NCBI GenBank assembly: GCA_035944135.1
Contig: DASZBM010000010.1
Span: forward strand, 248,001 to 312,000
DNA: 64,000 nucleotides
DNA from: Acidobacteriaceae bacterium
GTDB taxonomy: Bacteria; Acidobacteriota; Terriglobia; Terriglobales; Acidobacteriaceae
Direction: 5' to 3'
Positions 42,496-50,031 of the stretch are shown piece by piece. Made by a program: the position numbers and the translations under genes. The notes below the pieces were generated by a model. The model had not been told where the DNA came from, searched no databases, and worked only from the letters and a program-made list of their open reading frames with translations. Positions within the stretch are counted from its first letter, which is position 1. Each line of letters starts with the position of its first letter.

Positions 42496-42574
42496 ACTTT
42501 GCAGACATCCGCTTTAGAATCAAGACTTTGCACATGAAGTCAAAACCTAAGCGCAATGATATGAATACTTTGCA
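42496..42574 (+). other. Three copies of ACTTTGCA upstream of the his leader
   Basis: ACTTTGCA occurs at 42496, 42525 and 42567 in an A/T-richer part of the 387-bp gap (42256-42642) between the small membrane protein and the his leader. The wider match is A-G/T-ACTTTGCA. Spacing of 29 and 42 bp is near multiples of a helical turn only for the second interval (four turns), so a regulator binding site is possible but unproven. Nothing else coding is seen in the gap. Confidence 0.45.
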
Positions 42575-42604
42575 CAAAAAGACGGGGGAGGGGGATACCC
42601 CGAA

Positions 42605-42633
42605 TTGACATCTGCCCCCATCGCCCTTAGCTT
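42605..42633 (+). promoter_or_regulatory. Candidate sigma-70 promoter of the histidine operon
   Basis: A perfect TTGACA (42605-42610), 17-bp spacer and TAGCTT (42628-42633). Transcription would start near 42639-42641, only a few bases before the leader peptide ATG at 42643, giving a leaderless or nearly leaderless leader ORF. The -10 box matches consensus at three of six positions, so the assignment rests on the -35 box, the spacing and the context. Confidence 0.6.
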
Positions 42634-42642
42634 AAGAAGTCG

Positions 42643-42720
42643 ATGAGCCTTCGCCGCCATCATCACGGACACCACCACCACGCGCATCGCGCGACGGCGG
42701 CTGTCTGTGAGGCGATCTAA
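42643..42720 (+). CDS. hisL: Histidine operon leader peptide
   Basis: A 25-residue frame, MSLRRHHHGHHHHAHRATAA plus VCEAI, followed by TAA. Eight of residues 6-15 are histidine. It sits directly before a three-part attenuator and the hisI gene, which is the textbook arrangement for ribosome-mediated attenuation: ribosomes stall on His codons when charged tRNA-His is scarce. There is no good Shine-Dalgarno (only AAGAAG), and the probable transcription start is 2-6 bases upstream. Too short to be found by ORF length, but a chance run of eight His codons at this exact position is very unlikely. Confidence 0.9.
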   Translation: MSLRRHHHGHHHHAHRATAAVCEAI

Positions 42721-42776
42721 GCCCTTCACAGGATTCGGAACCCAGCCCGCCACCGCGCCTCGCGAGCGGGCTTTTT
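42652..42776 (+). promoter_or_regulatory. Histidine operon transcription attenuator
   Basis: Segment 1 GCCGCC (42653-42658) can pair with segment 2 GGCGGC (42696-42701). Segment 2, as GCGCGACGGCGGCTG (42689-42703), can instead pair with segment 3, CAGCCCGCCACCGCGC (42743-42758), with two mismatches and one bulge. Segment 3 contains the left arm of the terminator AGCCCGC (42744-42750) / GCGGGCT (42766-42772), with an inner CGCG/CGCG stem and a TTTTT tail. A ribosome halted on the His codons (42658-42687) would mask segment 1, free segment 2, form 2:3 and prevent termination. hisI starts 43 bp after the T-tract. Confidence 0.88.
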
Positions 42777-42818
42777 GCTGCGCGGGCGCCAACTCCCTCA
42801 CAATCACTTAAGGACAAT

Positions 42819-43169
42819 ATGACCAGCACCGCAGCCCAACCCACACTCGACTTCGCCAAGGCCGGCGGCCTCATCGCCGGCATCGTGCAGGACGCAAAGA
42901 CCGGCGAGGTTCTCATGCTCGGCTTCTTGAACGAGCTCTCCTATCAAAAAACTCTCGAGAGCGGCTTCGTCACCTTCTGGTCGCGCACGCGCAGCAAGCT
43001 CTGGATGAAAGGCGAGACCAGCGGCAACCGCCTGCGCGTCGTCTCCGCCTCCACCGACTGCGACAACGACGCTCTGCTCTTCCGCGTCGAGGTCGAGGGC
43101 GACGGCCTCGTCTGCCACGAAGGTACCGTAAGCTGCTTCACCAAACCCATCAGCGTGGAGGAGAAGTAA
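42819..43169 (+). CDS. hisI: Phosphoribosyl-AMP cyclohydrolase
   Basis: 116 residues, the stand-alone HisI form without the HisE pyrophosphatase domain. Family motifs: [38 protein letters not shown], and the zinc/magnesium site [15 protein letters not shown] with [10 protein letters not shown]. It opens the ring of PR-AMP in step 3 of histidine synthesis. A good AAGGA Shine-Dalgarno precedes ATG 42819. It is the first structural gene behind the attenuator and shares one base with hisG (TAATG). HisE is not encoded in this window. Confidence 0.96.
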   Translation: MTSTAAQPTLDFAKAGGLIAGIVQDAKTGEVLMLGFLNELSYQKTLESGFVTFWSRTRSKLWMKGETSGNRLRVVSASTDCDNDALLFRVEVEGDGLVCHEGTVSCFTKPISVEEK

Positions 43170-44047
43170 TGGCCTCCAACAAGCTCAAGCTCGGCATCCC
43201 CAAGGGCAGCCTTCAGGACGCCACCATCGCCCTCTTCGGCCGCGCCGGCTGGAACATCTACGCCTCTGGCCGCAGCTACTTCCCGTCCATCGACGACGCC
43301 GAGATCGAGTGCATGCTCGTCCGCGCGCAGGAGATGGCCCGCTACGTCGAGCACGGCGCCCTGGATGCCGGCCTCACCGGCAACGACTGGGTCCTCGAGA
43401 ACCAGTCCGATGTCGAGCGCGTGTCGTCACTCACGTATTCGAAAGCCAGCCGCACCGCTGTCCGCTGGGTGCTCGCGGTCCCCGAGGACTCACCCTACAA
43501 CAAGCCCGAAGACCTCGCCGGCAAGACCATCGCCACCGAGCTGGTCGAATTCACCAAACGCTATTTCGCGGCGAAGAATATTCCCGTGAACGTCGAGTTC
43601 TCCTGGGGTGCTACCGAGGTCAAGCCGCCCACGCTCGCGGACGCCATCGTTGAGGTGACGGAGACCGGCAGCTCCCTCCGCGCGAATCGCCTGCGCATCA
43701 TCGAAACCCTCATGGAGTCTGAGACCCAGCTCATCGCCAACAAGAAAGCCTGGGCCGATTCGTGGAAGCGTTCTAAGATTGAGACCCTCGCGCTGATGCT
43801 GAATGGTGCGATGGCCGCGCAGAATCAGGTTGGTCTCATGCTCAACGTTGAGAAGAAGAATCTCGACGAGGTGCTCAACGTGCTGCCGGCGCTTAACTCG
43901 CCGACTGTCTCGCATCTGCGCGACGAGAACTGGGTTGCCGTGAACACGATCCTCGAGCAGTCCGTGGTTCGCGACGTCATTCCGCGTCTCAAGGCCGCGG
44001 GCGCGACCGGCATCGTAGAGTACCCGCTCAGCAAAGTAGTTCTGTAA
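43169..44047 (+). CDS. hisG: ATP phosphoribosyltransferase (long form)
   Basis: 292 residues, the homohexameric long form with C-terminal ACT-like regulatory domain, so no HisZ partner is needed. N-terminal [20 protein letters not shown], the [13 protein letters not shown] motif and the PRPP-binding region [19 protein letters not shown] are clear; the regulatory part begins near 215 ([20 protein letters not shown]). First and feedback-inhibited step of the pathway. Overlaps hisI by one base. Base use changes inside this gene: the first half is C-rich on the coding strand, the later part more G-rich, a switch that continues through the rest of the operon. Confidence 0.96.
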   Translation: MASNKLKLGIPKGSLQDATIALFGRAGWNIYASGRSYFPSIDDAEIECMLVRAQEMARYVEHGALDAGLTGNDWVLENQSDVERVSSLTYSKASRTAVRWVLAVPEDSPYNKPEDLAGKTIATELVEFTKRYFAAKNIPVNVEFSWGATEVKPPTLADAIVEVTETGSSLRANRLRIIETLMESETQLIANKKAWADSWKRSKIETLALMLNGAMAAQNQVGLMLNVEKKNLDEVLNVLPALNSPTVSHLRDENWVAVNTILEQSVVRDVIPRLKAAGATGIVEYPLSKVVL

Positions 44048-44061
44048 CAGGAGTCGGCACC

Positions 44062-44544
44062 ATGAAGCTCTCTAGCATCATCATCCTCGTGCTCGGCCTG
44101 GGGTTCATCAGCTGGCGTATCACGGCGTTTCTGCTGGAGCGCCGGCGTATGAAGAAGATGGACCGCGAAGGTGTTGTTGTTTATGCCACCTTCCTCTCTT
44201 CCGAACCCGTCAAGTTCTTTGGTCGCCCTCAAGCCGATGTCGAGAAAGTGACGCTGCGTGTGCAGGAGCCCGGCAGCACCGAGACGCGCGAGGTGGTCAT
44301 CAAGACCCGCACGCAACCCGGCCAGAACATGAGCCCCGGCATGCGCGTACCTGTCGTTCTCGATCCCAAGAACCCAAAGCGCGTCTATCCCGCATCTGAA
44401 GAGGCGGCCAAACGCGCTGTCGCAACCGGCTCGCGGCTGGAGCGCCGCGTGATGCAGCAACAGATGCGCAAGCCTGGCCGCGGCGTTCCTACTCCGCCCT
44501 CGGGCTACCAGCCGCCACCCTCCACCATGCGCCCGCGCCGCTAA
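44062..44544 (+). CDS. Membrane-anchored DUF3592-like protein inside the his operon
   Basis: 160 residues. One N-terminal span (SSIIILVLGLGFISWRITAF), then a basic stretch (LERRRMKKMDREGVVVYATF), a small beta domain (KVTLRVQEPGSTETREVVIK, MRVPVVLDPKNPKRVYPAS) resembling DUF3592, and a proline-rich basic tail (PTPPSGYQPPPSTMRPRR). GGAG precedes the ATG. It lies 14 bp after hisG and 19 bp before hisD, so it is transcribed with the operon, but no link to histidine synthesis is known to me. Confidence 0.72.
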   Translation: MKLSSIIILVLGLGFISWRITAFLLERRRMKKMDREGVVVYATFLSSEPVKFFGRPQADVEKVTLRVQEPGSTETREVVIKTRTQPGQNMSPGMRVPVVLDPKNPKRVYPASEEAAKRAVATGSRLERRVMQQQMRKPGRGVPTPPSGYQPPPSTMRPRR

Positions 44545-44563
44545 TCAGCAACAAGGAAGCCCA

Positions 44564-45823
44564 TTGAAGATTCTGAAGACATTCGGCGAGAACGCGAAGG
44601 CCACGGAGGCTGCCATTCGCCAGCTCGAAGCGCGCGGCGCGACCAACACCGCGAAGGTGGACGCGACCGTGCGCGAGATTCTCGCTGCCGTGCGTGAGCG
44701 CGGCGATGCTGCGCTGCGCGAATATGCCACACGCTTCGATAGCCTGCCCGAAGGTCAGCCTCTGCTGGTCTCCAAGCAGGAGATGCAGCGCGCGTGGGAA
44801 GCCACTTCAGAAGAGCTGCGCGCTGCGCTGCGTCTCGCGCAGGCGAATATTCGCACCTTCGCCGAACGCCAACTTCCGCACGCGTGGAGCTTTCGTCCGA
44901 CGGAAGGCATGGAGGTCGGGCAGATTGTTCGCCCACTCGGTTCCGTAGGTTGCTACGTACCCGGCGGACGCTATCCTTTGCCTTCCACGCTGCTGATGAC
45001 GGTTACGCCCGCGCAGGTCGCAGGCGTCGAGCGCATCGTCGTCTGTTCACCGAAGCCTGCGCAGGAGACGCTCGCCGCTGCCTACCTCTGTGGCATCACC
45101 GAGTTTTACCGTGTCGGCGGAGCACAGGCGATCGCGGCCCTCGCGTACGGCACGGACACGATCGCTCCGGTCGACAAGATCGTCGGCCCGGGCAATCTAT
45201 ACGTGACTGCAGCGAAGGCGATCGTTTCGGCAGAGACGGGAATCGACATGCCTGCGGGTCCGACGGAGATCGTCGTCACGAGTGAGGCCGGAGATGCCAA
45301 TGGCATCGCTGCTGATCTGGTCGCGCAGGCTGAGCACGATCCGGAAGCGCTCGCCATCTTCATTACCTCCAGGCCGGAATTCGCAGAAGAGGTGGTGCTG
45401 GAGGCCAAGCGGCTTGCCGAGGACAATCCGATCGCGCATCAGTCTTTGGGCGCCAATGCCGTGGCATTCATTACGGCGAATCCAGAAGAGGCGCATGCGC
45501 TGACAAACCGCCTCGCGCCCGAGCACCTGACGATCGACACGGGCGCGGACCTGCGCTGGGTGAAGAACGCGGGCTCCGTGTTCGTGGGCCATCACACACC
45601 GCAGTCAATGGGAGACTACGTCTCCGGCCCAAATCACGTGCTGCCGACAGGACGCAACGGGCGCATTCGCGGTGGCCTGAGCGTGCTCGATTTCGTGAAG
45701 GTGATTACTGTGCAGCAGTACACGCGCGAAGCTCTGCGCGAAATAGGGCCGCACACCATTGCGCTCGCCGAAGCCGAAGGCCTGAAGGCCCACGCTGAGA
45801 GCGTGCGTGTGAGAATGCGTTGA
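44564..45823 (+). CDS. hisD: Histidinol dehydrogenase
   Basis: 419 residues performing the last two oxidations to histidine with NAD and zinc. Motifs: PLGSVGCYVPGGRYPLPSTL, GVERIVVCSPKP, YRVGGAQAIAALAYGTDTI, DKIVGPGNLYVTAAK, DMPAGPTEIVV, AQAEHDPEALAIF and APEHLTIDTG. Length fits. The start is TTG at 44564 behind AAGGAAG; no ATG exists in frame nearby. It ends just before the TAGTGAG heptamer tract that separates it from hisC. Confidence 0.96.
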   Translation: MKILKTFGENAKATEAAIRQLEARGATNTAKVDATVREILAAVRERGDAALREYATRFDSLPEGQPLLVSKQEMQRAWEATSEELRAALRLAQANIRTFAERQLPHAWSFRPTEGMEVGQIVRPLGSVGCYVPGGRYPLPSTLLMTVTPAQVAGVERIVVCSPKPAQETLAAAYLCGITEFYRVGGAQAIAALAYGTDTIAPVDKIVGPGNLYVTAAKAIVSAETGIDMPAGPTEIVVTSEAGDANGIAADLVAQAEHDPEALAIFITSRPEFAEEVVLEAKRLAEDNPIAHQSLGANAVAFITANPEEAHALTNRLAPEHLTIDTGADLRWVKNAGSVFVGHHTPQSMGDYVSGPNHVLPTGRNGRIRGGLSVLDFVKVITVQQYTREALREIGPHTIALAEAEGLKAHAESVRVRMR

Positions 45824-45833
45824 TGTCAACGAA

Positions 45834-45854
45834 TAGTGAGTAGTGAAGAGTGAA
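45834..45854. repeat. Heptamer tract TAGTGAG-TAGTGAA-GAGTGAA at the hisD-hisC junction
   Basis: Three 7-bp units, TAGTGAG TAGTGAA GAGTGAA, followed by TAAG. The tract fills the hisD-hisC gap and includes the putative GTG start of hisC (45850). The unit is nearly the same as at 25251 (TAGTGAA), in a different operon. Confidence 0.75.
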
Positions 45855-47016
45855 TAAGACAACGACGCTCGTCAGCGAACCCGAGAATGCAACAGCGACC
45901 GTGCCACAGCCGCGTGCCCGCGTGCTCGCGATGCCGGAGTATCATCCGCCGCTCGCCGGCCGTAGCGCACTGCGACTGGACTTCAACGAGAACACATTTG
46001 CGCCGAGCCCGCGTGTGTTCGCGAAGCTGCAGCAGCTAACTGCAGAAGGACTCACGGTCTATCCGGAGCGCGAACCTGTTGAGCGCATCGTCGCGCAGCA
46101 TCTTGGCGTTGCATCGAATCAGGTCATTCTTACGAATGGTGTCGATGAAGCGATCCACCTGATGGCGTGCGCGTTTCTCGATGAGGGAGATGAGGCGCTG
46201 ATCTGCACGCCGACGTTCTTCATGTACGACGTTTCGGTTGGCATGATGACCTCTGGCCTGAAGAAGGTGCAGACGGACGACTCGCTCGAATTTCCGTTCC
46301 AGCGATTCCTGGCTGCGATTACACCGCGCACAAAACTCATTATTGTTGCTTCGCCGAACAATCCGACGGGAGCGACGGTCAGCCGCGAACACCTGCTCGC
46401 GATTGCGGCTGCGGCACCGCAGGCTGTGGTGATGGTGGACGAAGCGTACTTTCACTTCTTTGGTGACACCGTGCTGCCGGACATCGCGCACTTGCCCAAT
46501 CTGGTTGTGGCGCGCACGTTTTCAAAGGCCTATGGACTTGCCAGCTTGCGTGTCGGCGCGCTGTTTGCCAACGAACGCCTGATTGGTTTTCTGCGCAAGG
46601 TTAGTTCGCCATACAACGTCAACGGCGTCGCGCTGGCGGTGTTGCCGGAAGCGCTGGCTGACGCGGACTATCTCAACTGGTACATCACACAGGTGCATCA
46701 GGGACGGGAGCGCGTCTTCGCTACGCTGCGTGAACTCGGAGTGCGTACGTGGCCTTCGGCGGCGAACTTCGTGCTGATGGACATCGGCCCGCGCCATAAG
46801 GAGCTTTGCGCGCGGATGCGCGAACGGGGTGTGCTGCTGCGCGATCGCTCGGCTGACCCAGGATGCGAAGGCTATGTTCGCATCACGGTGGGCGTGGAAG
46901 AGCATGTGACGCGAGGCATCGAGGCGCTGCGCGATGTGCTGAAAGAGATGCAGTGGACGCCTGAGGAGTCGCGGCGTCCGGCGACGACATCCAGCGAGGA
47001 GCGGGAGTTCGAATGA
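45850..47016 (+). CDS. hisC: Histidinol-phosphate aminotransferase
   Basis: 388 residues, PLP-dependent fold type I. Motifs: LRLDFNENTFAPSPRVFAKL, NQVILTNGVDEAIHLMACAF, IVASPNNPTGATVSREHLL, VVMVDEAYFHFFG and the PLP lysine in ARTFSKAYGLASLRVG. The N-terminus is uncertain: GTG 45850 lies in the heptamer tract without a Shine-Dalgarno, and later in-frame GTG or ATG codons (for example the Met of AMPEYHPP) could be used. Its stop overlaps the next small gene (ATGA). Confidence 0.93.
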   Translation: MNKTTTLVSEPENATATVPQPRARVLAMPEYHPPLAGRSALRLDFNENTFAPSPRVFAKLQQLTAEGLTVYPEREPVERIVAQHLGVASNQVILTNGVDEAIHLMACAFLDEGDEALICTPTFFMYDVSVGMMTSGLKKVQTDDSLEFPFQRFLAAITPRTKLIIVASPNNPTGATVSREHLLAIAAAAPQAVVMVDEAYFHFFGDTVLPDIAHLPNLVVARTFSKAYGLASLRVGALFANERLIGFLRKVSSPYNVNGVALAVLPEALADADYLNWYITQVHQGRERVFATLRELGVRTWPSAANFVLMDIGPRHKELCARMRERGVLLRDRSADPGCEGYVRITVGVEEHVTRGIEALRDVLKEMQWTPEESRRPATTSSEEREFE

Positions 47017-47213
47017 TGCCGCGACGCAGCAAAGCTCTCGTGATTGCACCGTTGATTCCGCTGCTCGGGATTGTCGGATTTCTCGGTGTCAGCGAGTTGC
47101 AACACACGCGCTATCTTGCGCCGTTTGTCGTTGTGTGGTGCATGCTGTTCGCCGCTCTTTTCATCTACATTGCAAACCGGACGCTGGCAGCGCGGCGCGT
47201 TCGCGGGAGGTAG
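47013..47213 (+). CDS. 66-residue two-span membrane protein in the his operon
   Basis: Starts MMPRRSKALVIAPLIPLLGI, overlapping the hisC stop by four bases. Two hydrophobic spans, VIAPLIPLLGIVGFLGV near 10-26 and YLAPFVVVWCMLFAALFIYI near 34-53, end in a basic tail (RTLAARRVRGR). Unknown family. Together with the following 62-residue gene it forms a pair of coupled small membrane proteins between hisC and hisB. Confidence 0.68.
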   Translation: MMPRRSKALVIAPLIPLLGIVGFLGVSELQHTRYLAPFVVVWCMLFAALFIYIANRTLAARRVRGR

Positions 47214-47218
47214 AGATT

Positions 47219-47407
47219 ATGTCATTGGAGCAGAGACGCAAAAACGTTGTTGTTCTCGCCGCGTCGGTTGCCTGCATGGCGGCTCCGTGCACGGTGTTCG
47301 CGCGCCGCTTTCCGCATTTCGTGTGGGTGTGGATTGGGTTGATGTTGGTCACGCTTGTTTACGCGGGCGTTGAATTCAGAAAACTGAAGAAGGAAGAGAA
47401 TGAGTGA
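47219..47407 (+). CDS. 62-residue two-span membrane protein in the his operon
   Basis: Starts [20 protein letters not shown] with GGGAGG eight bases before the ATG. Two hydrophobic segments ([19 protein letters not shown] near 10-28 and [20 protein letters not shown] near 34-53) and a charged KLKKEENE tail. Overlaps hisB by eight bases. Same overall design as the preceding gene, suggesting a duplicated or interacting pair. Function unknown. Confidence 0.68.
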   Translation: MSLEQRRKNVVVLAASVACMAAPCTVFARRFPHFVWVWIGLMLVTLVYAGVEFRKLKKEENE

Positions 47408-48038
47408 CATCGTCCAGGAGATAGGCGTTTCGCCGCAGCCCGCCGGCGCGGCGCGTGTGGCGACGATCGAACGCAACACGCTGGAGACGAAGATTTCGCT
47501 TCGCTTGAACGTCGACGGCACGGGACAGTACAACGTGTCGACGGGCATCCGTTTTTTCGACCACATGCTGGAAAGCTTTGCGCGTCACGGCGGGTTTGAT
47601 CTGGAGCTGAAATGTGCCGGCGATCTTGATGTGGATCAGCACCACACCGTGGAGGATGTGGGCATCGCGCTGGGCGAGGCGTTTGCGGAGGCACTCGGCG
47701 ACAAGCGCGGCATTCTCCGCGCCGGATATTTTGTGATGGCGATGGATGAGACGCTTGCGGTGTGCGCGGTTGATCTGTCGGGGCGTGTGGCGTGCGTTGT
47801 CGAGACCCAAGTCAATGTGCCGGTGGTTGGCGATCTGCAGAGTGAGCTGGTCACGGACTTCTTCGATGGCTTCGCGCGCGGATCGAAGGCGAACGTGCAT
47901 GTGAAGACGATGTACGGGCGCTCGAATCATCACAAGATTGAGGCGATCTTCAAAGCGTTTGCGCGGGCGATGCGTGGCGCGTGCTCGCGCGATGAGCGCA
48001 TGCGTGATCTGCTGCCGAGCACGAAGGGTCTGCTATGA
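47400..48038 (+). CDS. hisB: Imidazoleglycerol-phosphate dehydratase
   Basis: 212 residues, the single-domain IGPD without the fused phosphatase of enterics. Metal-binding motifs [37 protein letters not shown], and [17 protein letters not shown] are intact. Because no histidinol-phosphate phosphatase is fused or encoded nearby in the operon, that step must be supplied from elsewhere. Its stop overlaps the next gene (ATGA). Confidence 0.96.
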   Translation: MSDIVQEIGVSPQPAGAARVATIERNTLETKISLRLNVDGTGQYNVSTGIRFFDHMLESFARHGGFDLELKCAGDLDVDQHHTVEDVGIALGEAFAEALGDKRGILRAGYFVMAMDETLAVCAVDLSGRVACVVETQVNVPVVGDLQSELVTDFFDGFARGSKANVHVKTMYGRSNHHKIEAIFKAFARAMRGACSRDERMRDLLPSTKGLL

Positions 48039-48307
48039 GCATCGAGCTCTCGAAAGCGGCGCGGGCGGATGCGATTGCGTCGATTCAGCAGTACTTTGAG
48101 CGCAATATGCCGGAGCCGATTGGAGAGCTGCCGGCGGGTCTTCTGCTGAACTTTTTCGTCGAGGAGATTGGGCCGGCGATCTACAACAAGGCGATTGCAG
48201 ATGCGCAGGCAAGGCTGACGATGCGTGTAAGTGATCTGTCCGGCGAGTTGTATGAGGATGAGTTTCAGTACTGGCCGCGAGTGGAAGCGAAGCGAGCGCG
48301 CCGATGA
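48035..48307 (+). CDS. DUF2164 family protein
   Basis: 90 residues: [58 protein letters not shown], and terminal EDEFQYWP. This is the DUF2164 signature, a small soluble helical protein of unknown function found widely in bacteria. Here it is coupled on both sides (ATGA overlaps with hisB and hisH), so it is certainly co-translated with the his genes. Confidence 0.88.
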   Translation: MSIELSKAARADAIASIQQYFERNMPEPIGELPAGLLLNFFVEEIGPAIYNKAIADAQARLTMRVSDLSGELYEDEFQYWPRVEAKRARR

Positions 48308-48915
48308 TTGCGGTGATTGATTACAAAGCGGGGAATCTTACGAGCGTCGTGAAGGCGCTGCGGTATCTGGGCGCGAGCGACATAGTTGTCACGCAGTCGC
48401 CGGAAGATGTAATGCGCGCGGAAAAGGTCGTGCTGCCTGGGGTGGGGCACTTTCAGGCGACGCAGTTGCTTCATGATCTGCACCTCACGCAGGCTACGCG
48501 CATTGCCATCATGAATGGCGTGCCGTTCCTCGGAATTTGCGTCGGCCTGCAGTGGCTGTATGAGGGGTCGACGGAGGCGGAGGCGACGGAAGGTCTTTGC
48601 CAATTCACTTCGAAGTGCGAGCGGTTTCCGGCGGAGTTTGAAGGGTCGGAATTGAAGTCGCCGCATGTGGGGTGGAATTCGCTGGAGGAGATTCGGCCGG
48701 ATTCGCGGCTGCTCGCGGGGATTGCGCCGGGGAGTTTTGTTTACTACACGCACTCATGGCGCGCGCCGGTGTCGGCGGACACGGCGGCGACGACGAGCTA
48801 TGGTGGGCCGTTTACGGCGGCGGTGGAACGCGGGAATGTGATGGGCGTGCAGTTTCATCCCGAGAAGTCGGCTGAGACGGGATTGCGCGTGTTGAAGAAT
48901 TTTCTGGAGCTGTAG
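48304..48915 (+). CDS. hisH: Imidazole glycerol phosphate synthase, glutamine amidotransferase subunit
   Basis: 203-residue class I glutaminase. Nucleophile Cys79 in FLGICVGLQ, and His185/Glu187 in FHPEKSAETG; the interface motif VIDYKAGNLTSVVKAL is at the N-terminus and PHVGWNSLEEI in the middle. It supplies ammonia to HisF through the subunit interface. Coding strand is G-rich compared with hisI (in 60 bases from 48601, G is 21 and C is 11). Followed with no gap by hisF. Confidence 0.96.
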   Translation: MIAVIDYKAGNLTSVVKALRYLGASDIVVTQSPEDVMRAEKVVLPGVGHFQATQLLHDLHLTQATRIAIMNGVPFLGICVGLQWLYEGSTEAEATEGLCQFTSKCERFPAEFEGSELKSPHVGWNSLEEIRPDSRLLAGIAPGSFVYYTHSWRAPVSADTAATTSYGGPFTAAVERGNVMGVQFHPEKSAETGLRVLKNFLEL

Positions 48916-49695
48916 GTGCTGACGAAACGAATCATCGCTTGTTTGGATGTGCGCGCGGGACGCGTCGTGAAGGGCATTCAGTTTGTAGACATCGTTGATG
49001 CGGGCGATCCGGCGGAGCTGGCGCATCGGCATGCGGCCGCGGGCGCGGATGAGATTGTGCTGCTCGATATTACGGCGACGCATGAGGGGCGCGGCACGCT
49101 GCTCGACACAGTGAAGCGCACGGCAGCGAATCTGTTTGTGCCGTTCACGGTGGGCGGAGGGATCCGGTCGGCGGAAGAGGCTGCGGCGGTGTTTGATGCG
49201 GGCGCGGACAAGGTGAGCATCAACTCGGCGGCGATTGCAAGGCCGGAGCTGATTGGAGAGATTGGGTCGAGTTTTGGCGCGCAGGCGGTGATTGTCGCGA
49301 TCGATGCACGGCGAGCGAAGGGCACGGTGGACCCGGTTGGTGAGGCCGAAGTTTATGTCTCGGGTGGGCGCAAACCGACGGGACGGCGGGTGGTAGAGTG
49401 GGCCCGCGAGGCGGAACAGCGCGGTGCGGGCGAGATTCTATTGACGTCAATGGATTGCGATGGAACCCGCGACGGCTTTGATTGCGAGCTGACGCGGCGG
49501 GTGTCGCAGGCGGTGCAGATTCCGGTGATCGCGTCTGGCGGTGCGGGGAATGCGCAGCACTTTGCGGAAGTGTTCAAGGCTGGCAAGGCAGACGCGGCGC
49601 TGGCGGCGAGTATCTTCCACTTCGGAATCACCGACTCGCGCGCGCTGAAGGCAGAGGTTGCGCGAGCAGGAGTGCCGATGCGGTTACCCTGCTAG
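48916..49695 (+). CDS. hisF: Imidazole glycerol phosphate synthase, cyclase subunit
   Basis: 259-residue TIM barrel. Catalytic Asp11 in [17 protein letters not shown], the second Asp in [12 protein letters not shown], and phosphate-binding loops [14 protein letters not shown] and [16 protein letters not shown]. Starts with GTG directly after the hisH stop. Forms the HisHF complex giving IGP and AICAR. Standard length. Confidence 0.96.
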   Translation: MLTKRIIACLDVRAGRVVKGIQFVDIVDAGDPAELAHRHAAAGADEIVLLDITATHEGRGTLLDTVKRTAANLFVPFTVGGGIRSAEEAAAVFDAGADKVSINSAAIARPELIGEIGSSFGAQAVIVAIDARRAKGTVDPVGEAEVYVSGGRKPTGRRVVEWAREAEQRGAGEILLTSMDCDGTRDGFDCELTRRVSQAVQIPVIASGGAGNAQHFAEVFKAGKADAALAASIFHFGITDSRALKAEVARAGVPMRLPC

Positions 49696-49740
49696 ATTTT
49701 GCACAGCTGTCGCGGCATCCAATCATGTGGAGCGGACCGT

Positions 49741-50019
49741 ATGGCAACACGAAAGAAGCCCTGTAGCGAAGGAAATGACACGGTACAGCCCGGCCTTCCG
49801 GCAGCGTACTACCAGGTGCACGCGCTGCTGGAGACTGTGCGCACGTTGGCGTGCTGCGAGGACGATCTTTGCGCGCTACTCGCTGAGATTCGGCGTAGCG
49901 GCAAGGTCGGCGCTGGAGCGCGTCGCGAGCTGCTCAAGGTGCTGCACAGCATGCCGGTAATGAATCTTCACGCCGAGATGGACGCCTGCATGGACGCGCT
50001 GGAGGAGGTCGCAGCCTGA
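49741..50019 (+). CDS. Small cysteine-containing protein between hisF and hisA
   Basis: 92 residues starting MATRKKPCSEGNDTVQPGLP. Mostly helical (YYQVHALLETVRTLACCEDD, ALLAEIRRSGKVGAGARREL) with several cysteines including CC and an EMDACMDALEEV tail, so a metal or disulfide role is possible. It follows hisF by 45 bp and precedes hisA by 12 bp on the same strand. Not recognised. Confidence 0.6.
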   Translation: MATRKKPCSEGNDTVQPGLPAAYYQVHALLETVRTLACCEDDLCALLAEIRRSGKVGAGARRELLKVLHSMPVMNLHAEMDACMDALEEVAA

Positions 50020-50031
50020 GAGAATAGCCTC

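Noticed and set aside
42534-42608. 24-codon ORF MKSKPKRNDMNTLHKKTGEG upstream of the his leader
   Set aside because: No ribosome-binding site, very basic composition from an A-rich stretch, and it lies upstream of the probable his promoter.
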